A stretch of DNA of 64,000 nucleotides from positions 62,001-126,000 of the forward strand of contig JBHJNQ010000053.1 of NCBI GenBank assembly GCA_050330635.1. Reading direction: 5' to 3'. Below the pieces are notes generated by a model. That model had not been told where the DNA came from, made no database searches, and was given only the letters and a program-made list of their open reading frames with translations. Shown here piece after piece: positions 8,328 through 16,111 of this stretch. The stretch's first letter is position 1. Every line of letters starts with the position of its first letter. Position numbers and translations under genes: made by a program. Source of the DNA: CADEDH01 sp050330635 (GTDB lineage Bacteria; Actinomycetota; Acidimicrobiia; Acidimicrobiales; SZUA-35).

Positions 8328-9067
8328 TGGCCACCCTCGTGTGCCGGAGCCTGGGCGTCCGGGCCGGCGGCCGGACCCTGCTCGACAGCGTCGATCTCAC
8401 CGTGGACGACGGCACGGCGTGTGTCGTGATGGGCCCGTCCGGCGCCGGGAAGTCGACCCTGCTGCGGGCCGTGGCCGGGCTCGTCGGCCACGACGGCATC
8501 GTCACCGTGGGCGGACGCGACCTCGCCGGAGTGGCACCGCATCGCCGCCGCGTCGGCCTGCTGTTCCAGCAACCCCGCCTGTTCCCCACCATGAGCGCCC
8601 TCGACAACGTCGCCTACCCGCTGCGCCTGCGGCGAGAGGGCCGACACCGTCGCCGAGCCCGGGCCCTCGAGGCCCTCGCCGAGGTCGGTCTGGCCGATCG
8701 GGCCGATGCGGCTCCGCACGAGCTGTCGGGCGGTGAGCAGCAACGGGTGGCGCTGGCCCGAGCCCTGTGTTCGGAACCCGACGTGCTGCTGCTCGACGAA
8801 CCGGTCACCGGTCTCGATCTGCCCCAGCGCCGAGACCTCGTGCGGGTGCTGGCCCGGGTGCGTCGTGAGCGGAACCTCACCTGGGTCGTCGTCACCCACG
8901 AACCCGATGACGCCGCCACCCTCGGCGACACCATCGCCGTCCTCGACACCGGCCGGCTGGTGCAGCACGACACCGTCGCCGCCGTGCACGCCCGACCCCG
9001 CTGCGACCTCGTCGCCGACCTGACGTCCCCCCACCATCCCCCGTACCCCGAGGAGCCACGACCGTGA
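8327..9067 (+). CDS. YnjD-like ABC transporter ATP-binding protein
   Basis: Energises the import system formed with the binding protein at 7455 and the permeases at 11181 and 12020. Walker A is GPSGAGKST (about residues 37-45), Q-loop QQPRLFP, signature LSGGEQQR, Walker B VLLLDEP, and H-loop VVTHEPDD. The length of 246 residues is normal for this class. ATG 8327 overlaps the upstream stop (TGATG), and the gene ends in a GTGA overlap with the flavoprotein gene, so three genes form one transcription unit. Confidence 0.9.
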   Translation: MATLVCRSLGVRAGGRTLLDSVDLTVDDGTACVVMGPSGAGKSTLLRAVAGLVGHDGIVTVGGRDLAGVAPHRRRVGLLFQQPRLFPTMSALDNVAYPLRLRREGRHRRRARALEALAEVGLADRADAAPHELSGGEQQRVALARALCSEPDVLLLDEPVTGLDLPQRRDLVRVLARVRRERNLTWVVVTHEPDDAATLGDTIAVLDTGRLVQHDTVAAVHARPRCDLVADLTSPHHPPYPEEPRP

Positions 9068-10509
9068 CCAACCGATTCGATCTCGTGACCATCGGCGGTG
9101 GCACGGCCGCCCTGGTGGCCTCGCTGGGCGTGGCCGGCATCGGCGGCCGTGCCGCCCTGATCGAAGCCGCCCGGGTCGGCGGCGACTGCCTGTGGACGGG
9201 CTGCGTTCCGTCGAAGGCCCTGCTGGCGGCGGCTGCCACCGCCCAGACGATGCGCACCGCCGGACGCCACGGTCTCGAACCGGTGCAGCCTCGGGTGGAC
9301 ATGGCCAGGGTGATGGCCTCGGTGCGCACCGCCCAGGCGTTCATCGAGCCCCAGGACTCCCCCCGGCGACTCCGGGCCCACGGCGTCGAGGTGGTGGAGG
9401 GCCGTGCCCGCTTCGCCGGACCGGGCCGGATCGAGGTCGGCGACCGGGTGATGGCGTACCGGGCGGCGCTGATCGCCACCGGTTCCCGACCGGTCGTGCC
9501 CCCGATCGACGGGTTGGCCGACGCCGACCCCCTGACCTCCGACACCATCTGGGCTCTCGACGAGCTGCCCGGACGGTTGGCGGTACTCGGCGGCGGCCCC
9601 ATCGGCTGCGAGCTCGGCCAGGCCTTCGCCCGGCTCGGATCGGCGGTCACGATCGTCGAGGCGCTCCCCACGTTGGTGCCTCGCGAGAGCGTGGACGTCG
9701 GCGTCTTCCTGGCCCACTGCCTCGAGGGCGAGGGGGTCGACGTCCGGACCGGGGTGCGGGCGCACTCGGTCACCCCCGACGGCTCGGCCTGGACCCTCCA
9801 CCTCGACGACGACACCACGATCGGGTTCGACCGCGTCCTCGTGGCCGTCGGCCGCCGTCCCGTCACCGCCGATCTCGGCCTCGAGCTGGTCGGCGTCGAG
9901 ACCGACGACCGCGGCCACGTCGTCGTCGACGACCGGATGGCCACGACCGGCGACCACATCTACGCCGCCGGCGACGTGACCGGTGCGATGCCCTTCACCC
10001 ACGTGGCCGCCCATCAGGCCCGACTCGTCGTCACCAACGCCATGCTGCGGACCCGTCGGCGGGCCGACTACGACCACATCCCCTGGGTCACCTTCACCGA
10101 CCCCGAGATCGCCCGGGTCGGCCTCGACGCCGCGGCGGCCCGGCAGCGTTGGGGCGATCGGGCCGTGGTGCAACGCTACGACTACGCCGAGCTCGACCGA
10201 GCCGTCACCCATGGCGCCAACCGGGGTTGGGCCGAGCTGGTCGGCGACCCCAAGCGCCGGCTGGTGGGGGCCACCGTGGTGGGGGAGACCGCCGGGGAGT
10301 CGATCGCCGAGCTCACGGCGTGGATCGTCAACGGCGCCCGGATCGACGCCGTGTCCACCACCGTCCACGCCTACCCGACCTTCGCCGAGGGGCCGAGCCG
10401 GGCCGCCGACGACGTGCTGCGGGCCCGGTACTTCGACCCCCGCCTCACCAGGGTCACCTCGAAGGTGCTCGCCGTGCTGCGCCGCCTCGACAAACCCCGC
10501 GGCCGGTGA
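9064..10509 (+). CDS. Mercuric reductase-like FAD/NAD(P) disulfide oxidoreductase
   Basis: Class I pyridine nucleotide-disulfide oxidoreductase, 481 residues. It has the N-terminal FAD-binding GGGTAA motif, the redox-active cysteine pair in GGDCLWTGCVPSK (about residues 38-50), the NAD(P)-binding GGGPIGCELGQAFARLGS, the second FAD motif IYAAGDVTG, and the C-terminal dimerisation domain with HAYPTFAEG. It lacks the extra C-terminal cysteine pair and N-terminal HMA domain of true MerA, so the substrate is unlikely to be mercury. Similar enzymes are found fused or adjacent to TVP38 proteins, as here (12766). It is GTGA-coupled to the ATPase gene. Confidence 0.88.
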   Translation: MTNRFDLVTIGGGTAALVASLGVAGIGGRAALIEAARVGGDCLWTGCVPSKALLAAAATAQTMRTAGRHGLEPVQPRVDMARVMASVRTAQAFIEPQDSPRRLRAHGVEVVEGRARFAGPGRIEVGDRVMAYRAALIATGSRPVVPPIDGLADADPLTSDTIWALDELPGRLAVLGGGPIGCELGQAFARLGSAVTIVEALPTLVPRESVDVGVFLAHCLEGEGVDVRTGVRAHSVTPDGSAWTLHLDDDTTIGFDRVLVAVGRRPVTADLGLELVGVETDDRGHVVVDDRMATTGDHIYAAGDVTGAMPFTHVAAHQARLVVTNAMLRTRRRADYDHIPWVTFTDPEIARVGLDAAAARQRWGDRAVVQRYDYAELDRAVTHGANRGWAELVGDPKRRLVGATVVGETAGESIAELTAWIVNGARIDAVSTTVHAYPTFAEGPSRAADDVLRARYFDPRLTRVTSKVLAVLRRLDKPRGR

Positions 10510-10517
10510 GGCAAGGC

Positions 10518-11150
10518 TCAGGGCGTGTCGATGGCGGCGAGATCGCGGAAGGCGAACACGACCCGCTGCAACGCCGTGACCCCCACGAGGAGGGCGAAGG
10601 CCCACAGCACGACCTCGGCCCGGTCGGGCACGACACACACGACGGCGTAGGCGACGATCGTCTCGAATCCCTCGGCCAGCCCGCCGACGAAGCGGACGGT
10701 GCGGTCGTCGTCGAGGGCGAGGCCGGCCCCGGTGCGGCGGGCCCGGGCCTCGGCGGCCGCCGACGACCACGCCAGGAACGCCGCCCCCGACACATAGTAG
10801 GTGCCGAGCAGGACGACGGCGGCGAGTCGGGCCTCCGGTATGGCAACGGCGATCCCGACCACGAAGGCGGCATAGACGGTGAAGTCGGCCACGATGCCCA
10901 CGAATCCGCCGCGGGGCGAGGTGCCCTCGAGGCGGGCCACGGCGCCATCGAGCCCGTCGACCACCCGCGACGCCAGCCAACACCCGAGGGCCGCCCACCA
11001 CCAGGCCGCCGCCGCCAACCCGGCCGCCACCAGCCCGAGGGCGAGACCGACCGCGGTCAGCTGCAGGGCCCCGATCCCGGCACCGTGCACGGCTCGGGCC
11101 ACCCTGGCGAGCAGAGGGCCGTAGCCCCGTCGCAGCCGGGCGTCGAACAT
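10518..11150 (-). CDS. CDP-alcohol phosphatidyltransferase family protein (YnjF-like)
   Basis: Membrane enzyme of the CDP-alcohol phosphotransferase family, which joins a CDP-activated lipid or alcohol to a second alcohol. The signature D-G-x2-A-R-x-(8)-G-x3-D-x3-D appears as DGLDGAVARLEGTSPRGGFVG with FTVYAAF following. The last metal-binding acidic residues are less clear (GIVADFTVY). Several hydrophobic helices cover the remaining 210 residues. It lies on the opposite strand between the flavoprotein and permease genes. E. coli YnjF, same family, accompanies ynjBCD. Confidence 0.8.
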   Translation of the reverse strand: MFDARLRRGYGPLLARVARAVHGAGIGALQLTAVGLALGLVAAGLAAAAWWWAALGCWLASRVVDGLDGAVARLEGTSPRGGFVGIVADFTVYAAFVVGIAVAIPEARLAAVVLLGTYYVSGAAFLAWSSAAAEARARRTGAGLALDDDRTVRFVGGLAEGFETIVAYAVVCVVPDRAEVVLWAFALLVGVTALQRVVFAFRDLAAIDTP

Positions 11151-11180
11151 CAGCGGTCCTCACCCGCCGGTGGCGGTGGC

Positions 11181-12023
11181 GTGCCGGTCACGGCCCTGCC
11201 GGCGTTCCTGATCGTCGGGGTGCTCACCGTCGCCGGCCTCGGCGGCGTGGTCCGCACGTCGCTGCGCCAGGGCCTGCTCGGCGAGGCGGGGATCGGTCTC
11301 GCCGCCTGGCGGCGGGTGCTGGGCGATCCGACGTTCCGGGACGCCGTCGGTTTCACCGTGTGGGTGGCCGCAGCCTCGACGGTGGTGGCGGTGGTCGGAG
11401 CGATCGCCGTGGCCTCCTCGATGCGTCGCAGCCACCGGGGGCGTCGGGCCCTGGCCGTGCCGGTGGCCGCCCCCCACCTGGTCGTGGCCACCCTCGCCGT
11501 CGTCTGGTTGGCCCCCGGGGGGATGGCCGACCGGCTCCACGCCACGCTGCCCGTGGGCCTCGTCGGGAACGGTGCCGGATGGGGCGTGATCGTGGTGTAC
11601 GCGGCGAAGGAGGTGCCGTTCCTGACCCTCCTCGCCCTCGCCGCCCTCGACGACGCCACCGTCGAGCTGGAGGAGACCGCAGCCCTGCTGGGGGCCAACC
11701 GGTGGCAGCGGCTGCGCGACGTCATCCTTCCCCGACTGGCCGTGCCCATGGTGGCCGGGGGCCTCGTCGTCGCCGCCTTCGTCATCGGTGCGGTGGAGGT
11801 GCCCCTCCTCGTCGGGCCGACCCGACCGGAGATGCTGGGACCGTACGCCCTCGAGGTGGTCCGCCTCGACGGTCCGGTGGCCCGGGCCGACGCCGCCGTC
11901 GCCGAGCTCGCAGCGTCGGCCATCGTCGGTGCACTCGGCGCCGCCGCCGGTGTGGCGTGGCGGCAGATGCGACGACGGCGGCTACGCCGATCAGGATGGC
12001 CACGATCACGGTGGGGCCGATGA
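11181..12023 (+). CDS. ABC transporter permease, N-terminal half equivalent of YnjC
   Basis: Integral membrane permease of the binding-protein-dependent importer class, about 280 residues from GTG 11181. Six hydrophobic segments are visible. The cytoplasmic EAA loop that contacts the ATPase appears as LEETAALLGANRWQRLRDVI followed by LPRLAVPM. YnjC of E. coli is a single polypeptide with two permease domains, while here the halves are separate genes. The next gene starts inside this stop (ATGA at 12020-12023). The start is uncertain because no clear ribosome-binding site precedes it. Confidence 0.83.
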   Translation: MPVTALPAFLIVGVLTVAGLGGVVRTSLRQGLLGEAGIGLAAWRRVLGDPTFRDAVGFTVWVAAASTVVAVVGAIAVASSMRRSHRGRRALAVPVAAPHLVVATLAVVWLAPGGMADRLHATLPVGLVGNGAGWGVIVVYAAKEVPFLTLLALAALDDATVELEETAALLGANRWQRLRDVILPRLAVPMVAGGLVVAAFVIGAVEVPLLVGPTRPEMLGPYALEVVRLDGPVARADAAVAELAASAIVGALGAAAGVAWRQMRRRRLRRSGWPRSRWGR

Positions 12024-12862
12024 GGGCGGCGAGGCCGGCACGGGCCGTCAACACCCTCGTCGTCGTCGCCGCCACGGCACCGTTCGCCACCCTCGTGCTG
12101 CAGGCGTTCGCCGACCGCTTGCACGGCCGATCCGTCGTCCCCCAGGAGTTGGGGACCCGTGGCGTACGGGCCCTGTGGGACGACCCGATCCTGGTCGACG
12201 CCATCATGGGGTCGCTCGTGGTGGGCGTCGCCGTGGCCCTCGTCGCCGTGGCGGTGGCATGGCCGGCGGCCCGGTACCTGGCCACCACCCGATCCCGGGT
12301 CGGGTGGGTGGTGCTGGCGGCACCCGTGCTGCTCCCGCCCCTCGTGCTCGGCGACGGGCTCGCCCCCTGGCTGCTCGAGGTCGGGCTCGGTGGCCGGACG
12401 GCGATCGCCGTCGCCCATCTCCCCATCGCCATCCCCTACGCCGCGCTGGCCCTGGCCCCGGGGTTCGGGGCCGACCTCGATGAGCTCGACCACACCGCCG
12501 CCATGCTCGGCGCCACGCCCTCCGAGCGGCTTCGTCACGTCGTGGTCCCCGCCGCCCGGGCCCACGTCCTGCTGGCCCTCGCCCTGGCCTTCACCGTTTC
12601 GTGGAGCCAGTACGCCATCAGCCTCACCGTGGGTGGCGGTACCCCGATGCTGCCCCTCGTTCTCGTCCCCTACGTGCGCAGCGACCCTCAGATCGCCGCC
12701 GCCCTGGCGCTCGTGTTCCTCGTCCCACCCGCTGTGGCCCTGATGTCCGCCAGCGGTGCCGCCGGTCATCGCCGGGCCCACCGGCGGGTGAGAACGGCCG
12801 AGCCCACGATGGCGACACCCACCACCACCAACGACCCGACGAAGGCGACGCTGGTGGGCTGA
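12020..12862 (+). CDS. ABC transporter permease, C-terminal half equivalent of YnjC
   Basis: Second permease of the same importer, 280 residues, with about six transmembrane segments and the EAA loop DHTAAMLGATPSERLRHVVV. Its start overlaps the stop of the first permease, so a heterodimeric channel is likely. The 3' end overlaps the convergent TVP38 gene by about 97 bases; the last 30 residues are hydrophilic (RRAHRRVRTAEP) and may be dispensable. Confidence 0.85.
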   Translation: MRAARPARAVNTLVVVAATAPFATLVLQAFADRLHGRSVVPQELGTRGVRALWDDPILVDAIMGSLVVGVAVALVAVAVAWPAARYLATTRSRVGWVVLAAPVLLPPLVLGDGLAPWLLEVGLGGRTAIAVAHLPIAIPYAALALAPGFGADLDELDHTAAMLGATPSERLRHVVVPAARAHVLLALALAFTVSWSQYAISLTVGGGTPMLPLVLVPYVRSDPQIAAALALVFLVPPAVALMSASGAAGHRRAHRRVRTAEPTMATPTTTNDPTKATLVG

Positions 12863-13425
12863 TGGGCCGAGCTGCCGAGGCCGGCCACCAGCAAGGCCCC
12901 CGGAACCAGGCCGATGGCCGTTCCAGTCACGTAGGCCGTCGGCCGGACGGGGGAAAGGCCGGCGACGTAGTTGAACAGGTTGAACGGCACCACCGGCAGG
13001 AGGCGCGACACAACGATCGAGCGGAACTGGCGCTGGGCCACCCACGTATCGATCTCCGCCGCCCGCGACGCCAGCAGGGCCTGAGTGGGGCGGCGCCCCG
13101 CACCCCGGGCGAAACCGTAGGCCGCGGTCGCCCCGAGGGTGGCACCGGCGACGGCGACGGCCGCGCCGCCGACGGTGCCGTAGACGATGCCCGCCGTGAC
13201 CGTGCTGGCCGAGCCCGGTACCAACAGCACGGTGGCCAGGGCGTAGAGCAGCACGAAGGCGGCCACGCCCGACCAGCCGGCGGTGGCGACATCGTCGACG
13301 GCATCCCGCAGCGACGAGGCGCCGGACACGATCGTCGTGACGCCGATGACAGCGAGGACGAGAGCCAGTCCGGCCAGGCGCAACCACGCCAGCGCCGGCA
13401 CGTTCTTCGACGGGGTGCTCACCAC
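12766..13425 (-). CDS. TVP38/TMEM64 (DedA-like) family membrane protein
   Basis: Inner-membrane protein of 219 residues, from GTG 13425, with five to six hydrophobic segments. The SNARE-associated/DedA-type core is seen in FVLLYALATVLLVPGSAST, the glycine-rich region GGAAVAVAGATLGAT, and SRLLPVVPFNLFNYVAGL. Related proteins YdjX and YdjZ lie in the E. coli ydj-ynj operon, and related domains occur fused to mercuric-reductase-like flavoproteins, which matches the neighbour at 9064. It is divergent from the sigma factor gene at 13553 and convergent with the permease gene. Confidence 0.87.
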   Translation of the reverse strand: MVSTPSKNVPALAWLRLAGLALVLAVIGVTTIVSGASSLRDAVDDVATAGWSGVAAFVLLYALATVLLVPGSASTVTAGIVYGTVGGAAVAVAGATLGATAAYGFARGAGRRPTQALLASRAAEIDTWVAQRQFRSIVVSRLLPVVPFNLFNYVAGLSPVRPTAYVTGTAIGLVPGALLVAGLGSSAHQPTSVAFVGSLVVVGVAIVGSAVLTRRWARR

Positions 13426-13552
13426 ATCATTGGATGCACACGGCGCCGGGAACGGCGCGCCGACCCGGTTCGGGTGGTCCCGGGCGACGACGTCGAGCGC
13501 ATCGAGTGCCCCGCAGGAGGAATCCCGCCGCCATGGTGCGGGTTGCGGGGAC

Positions 13553-14086
13553 GTGGACGTCGTTCAACGGAACGCCTTCGAGCGATATGTGGTACCCGAG
13601 ATCGACGTCCTGTTCCATGTGGCCCGCCCGCTGACCCGTAACACGGCCGATGCCGAGGATCTCGTGCAGGAAACACTGATCAGAGCCCACCAGGCCATCG
13701 ACCGCTTCGATGGCCGCTACCCGAGGGCCTGGCTGTTGACCATCCTTCGCAACACCAACATCAACCGGAATCGCCGGCGCCGCCCCGAGCTGCTCCGCGA
13801 CCCCGACGCCACCTTCGACCGCATGCGCCAGGCGGCCGGGGTCGAGCAGACCGACGCCTTCGTCGATCTCGAGTTCGACGCCGAGATCACGAGGGCGCTC
13901 GATGCGCTCAGTGAGCCCTTCCGTCTCGTCGTCGAGCTCATCGACATCCAGGGGTTGACCTACGCCGAGGCCGCACAGGTCCTCGACATCCCGTCTGGTA
14001 CCGCCATGAGCAGGCTGCACCGGGCCCGAGCCCGGATGCGGGACCAACTCGACCGGGCCGGCCTCGCCCCGAGGAGCATGGCGTGA
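13553..14086 (+). CDS. ECF-family RNA polymerase sigma factor
   Basis: About 177 residues from GTG 13553. Upstream codons remain open but are not sigma-like, which decides the start. Region 2 is FERYVVPEIDVLFHVARPLT with NTADAEDLVQETLIRAHQAI and the promoter-melting helix RAWLLTILRNTNINRNRRR. Region 4 is the helix-turn-helix LTYAEAAQVLDIPSGTAMSR. The following zinc anti-sigma gene overlaps it by GTGA, the usual arrangement for redox-sensing SigR/SigH-type pairs. The neighbouring redox genes are likely targets. Confidence 0.9.
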   Translation: MDVVQRNAFERYVVPEIDVLFHVARPLTRNTADAEDLVQETLIRAHQAIDRFDGRYPRAWLLTILRNTNINRNRRRRPELLRDPDATFDRMRQAAGVEQTDAFVDLEFDAEITRALDALSEPFRLVVELIDIQGLTYAEAAQVLDIPSGTAMSRLHRARARMRDQLDRAGLAPRSMA

Positions 14087-14376
14087 AGTTTCGACTTCCC
14101 AACCCGTTCCGCTGGTCGCCGGCCGCGCCGTCATGTGAGGAGGTGGCGGAGGTGCTCCAGCGCTACCTCGACGATCAGCTCGACCTCGGGTTCGCCGATC
14201 GCATCAGCGCCCACCTCGACGACTGCCGCCGCTGCGGCCTCGAGGCCGAAACCTATCGACGCATCAAGGCGTGCCTGGCGTCGCACCGTGAGCCGATCCC
14301 CGAGGAGTCGCTCGAGCGCCTCCGGGAGTTCGGGGCCCGGCTGGCACGCCCCGGCGAGGCCACCGGTTACTCCTGA
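14083..14376 (+). CDS. Zinc-binding anti-sigma factor (RsrA-like)
   Basis: A 97-residue soluble protein with C-E-E near residue 18, then HLDDCRRCG (HxxxCxxC, about residues 44-52) and a further Cys at about 65. This is the zinc anti-sigma pattern in which cysteine oxidation releases the sigma factor. It starts in a GTGA overlap with the sigma gene, so equal amounts are expected. Its 3' end faces the peroxiredoxin-like selenoprotein gene, with 23 bases between the stops. Confidence 0.82.
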   Translation: MKFRLPNPFRWSPAAPSCEEVAEVLQRYLDDQLDLGFADRISAHLDDCRRCGLEAETYRRIKACLASHREPIPEESLERLREFGARLARPGEATGYS

Positions 14377-14399
14377 GGGTCGGTGAAGCGACCGCGTCG

Positions 14400-14930
14400 T
14401 CACCGGCTCTGCTCGACGGCTGCGATCAGCGCGTCGACCGCCGGGCGATCGTCGGGCGAGGTGGGCCAGAAGCCCGCGGCCAGGCGCCTGTCGGGGGCGA
14501 TCACGAAGTCGCCGCCGAGCTGGCGGGTGTCCTGGTTCGGTCGTCGCAGCCGCCGTCCCCGTCGCAGGAGTGAGCCGTACATCGTGAGCGTGCCGACGCT
14601 CCAGATCTGGCGGAGGGAGCCGCGGCCCAGGTCGAACTGCCGGTAGACCACCCGATCGGGGTCGGCCAGTAGGGGGAAGGGGAGATCGACGTGCCTTCGA
14701 TGGGCGGCGAGACGCTCCGGATCGCCGGTGAAGGTGATGGCGACGACGGTGGCGTCGCCGAGCTCGGTGAGTCGATCGCGCACGGCGATCAGGTGCTCCT
14801 GGCAGGGCAGTCACATCAGGTGGCGGTGGAAGATCAGCACCACCGGTCGACCCCGGTGCTCCGACAGTGTCCACGTGCCGCCCCGATCGTCGGTGAGGGC
14901 GAAATCGTCGACGACGTCTCCGGTCTGCAT
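14400..14930 (-). CDS. Peroxiredoxin/AhpC-TSA-like selenoprotein (UxxC), in-frame TGA
   Basis: Thioredoxin-fold redox protein of the peroxiredoxin-like (AhpC/TSA) class, 176 residues with selenocysteine. It starts at ATG 14930 (GGGAG about ten bases upstream) and reads MQTGDVVDDFALTDDRGG. The fold continues with VVLIFHRHLM, then an in-frame TGA (codon 40, 14811-14813), then LPCQEHLIAVRDRL. The TGA replaces the first residue of a CxxC motif, giving UxxC. Strong coding similarity continues for about 136 codons (FPLLADPDRVVYRQFDL, VGTLTMYGSLLRRG). A hairpin at 14774-14790 fits a bacterial SECIS. Conventional gene finding would start at GTG 14783 and lose the active site. It is last in an operon with the AhpD-like selenoprotein, 17 bases apart. 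Confidence 0.85.
14774..14813 (-). promoter_or_regulatory. Predicted bacterial SECIS element of the peroxiredoxin-like gene
   Basis: Begins with the TGA codon at 14813-14811. Twenty bases later comes a perfect 6-bp stem GATCGC/GCGATC with the 5-base loop CGTGC (14784-14780). The loop starts at the 27th base after TGA and has G as its second base. This agrees with the published bacterial SECIS pattern: short apical loop with G in the first two positions, roughly 16-37 bases from the UGA. Confidence 0.72.
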
Positions 14931-14947
14931 CGGTGGGTGGCTCCCGT

Positions 14948-15910
14948 TCAACTGGGGTGGAGGTGCGGTGGGACCTGGACGCCGAGGTCGTCGGCCAGGG
15001 CCATGCCGCTGCGGCGGACCCGGACGCCCAGGACATGGAGAAGCCGGTTCATCATCTGGAAATTCCCGGCGACGGCGGCGGCCCGGATCACCGCCGCCGG
15101 TCCGGCGGTGTCGAGGAGGGCCCGGCGTGCCCCCGGCATCTCCTCGGCGTCGCCTAGCACGGCGGCGTCGGTGAAGGCCAGCAGCTCACGGCCGGCCGGC
15201 AACGCCGGATCGAGGGTGACATCGACGATGGCTCGCAGGTCGACCGGTCGGTCGGTGTGGTTGCTGCTCGCACGGAGCATGCCGGCGTGGGCCAGCAGTC
15301 AGAAGAAGCACTCGTTGAGCAGCGACGTGCGGGCGGCCACGAGCTCCATCTGGGTGCGGTGCAGCCCCCGATCGGCATCGAGGTCGGCCATCTCGGCGAC
15401 GGCGAGATAGAGCACGCCGTGGACGTCGTGCATGGCCTGGTGCTCGTCGGGCAGCAGGGACAGGGCGTTTGGCGGTGAGGCGGTGCCGACCGTCGGCAGC
15501 CAGCCACCGTCGATGCCGGCCCCGGGGTCGACCCGACCGGTGGGCTCGCCTTCGGCGCCGGCCTCGAGCTCGACCGGGGCGATCCCGACACCGAAGCAGA
15601 ACGTGTCGACCGCGGTCAGGCGCGCCACCAACGACACGACCTCCACGAGTTGCGCGTCCGTCGACCCGGCGGCCCGCAGGTCGGTGATCATCTCCGGACG
15701 GATCGTGTGGGCCTCGACGGTGACGGTGGCGGCGAACCGTTCGAGCGACCCGTCGGGAACGGGCGCCTCGGGTTCGACACGCAGCGCACGCGCCAGCGCC
15801 GCCAGCTGGCGGCGTCGTCCCCCGTGGAGGGTCGGGCCGGGCGATGTGATCGAGCGGAGGGTGCGATCGATCAGCGACTCCTCGTCCGGTGGCACGTGAA
15901 GAGCGTCCAT
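14948..15910 (-). CDS. AhpD/carboxymuconolactone decarboxylase-like selenoprotein (CxxU), in-frame TGA
   Basis: About 320 residues from ATG 15910 to the stop at 14948, read through an in-frame TGA at 15299-15301 (codon 204). The second half carries the AhpD core: ELVAARTSLLNECFF, TGA, LLAHAGMLRASSN. The usual motif is E...CxxC...H, and the TGA sits at the second cysteine, giving CxxU. Before it lies a first CMD-like domain (residues about 60-130, VSLVARLTAVDTFCFGVGI). After it, 116 codons continue the family pattern (VDVTLDPALPAGRELLAFTDA). AhpD-type proteins are thiol peroxidases or reductase partners. It is first gene of a two-gene operon with the peroxiredoxin-like selenoprotein and divergent from DoxX. 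Confidence 0.85.
15265..15301 (-). promoter_or_regulatory. Predicted bacterial SECIS element of the AhpD-like gene
   Basis: Starts at TGA 15301-15299. Nineteen bases later comes the stem TGCTC/GAGCA (5 bp) closing the loop CGTGC (15274-15270), which begins at base 25 after TGA and has G in its second position. The loop is identical to that of the neighbouring selenoprotein, while the stems differ in sequence. This is what is expected of a functional SECIS recognised by SelB. Confidence 0.7.
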
Positions 15911-15964
15911 CGGGGAACCGTAGAGCACGCAGCCCACGCCGGGCCCGGCGGTCGTCGCGAAAGT

Positions 15965-15992
15965 GGGAAGCGTCACACTCCCGAGGCGTGTT
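15965..15992 (+). promoter_or_regulatory. Possible SigR/SigH-type ECF promoter upstream of doxX
   Basis: GGGAAG at 15965-15970 and GTT at 15990-15992 are separated by 19 bases, close to the GGGAAY-N18/19-GTT pattern of redox-responsive actinobacterial ECF sigma factors. It points towards the DoxX gene, about 120 bases away. The same stretch forms an imperfect dyad (GGGAA ... TTCCC). This is only a pattern match. Confidence 0.3.
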
Positions 15993-16111
15993 CCCCTCTC
16001 ACCGTCGGGAATGTTCGATCCGATCGACGGACGCAGGCGACAACCCGCTTGCATCGTCGCGCCTCGACGGTGGACCCGAAAACCGAGCAACACGCACAGG
16101 AGACACCTTCC

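Noticed and set aside
9064..10509. Calling the flavoprotein a true mercuric reductase with a mer operon
   Set aside because: It lacks the C-terminal cysteine pair and HMA domain of MerA, and no merR, merT or merP is nearby.
14811..15301. Interpreting the two in-frame TGAs as nonsense mutations, given the many pseudogenes nearby
   Set aside because: Both stops are TGA, both fall exactly on redox-cysteine positions, the frames after them stay intact for over 110 codons, and both are followed by hairpins with the same loop. The true pseudogenes here show random frameshifts and deletions instead.
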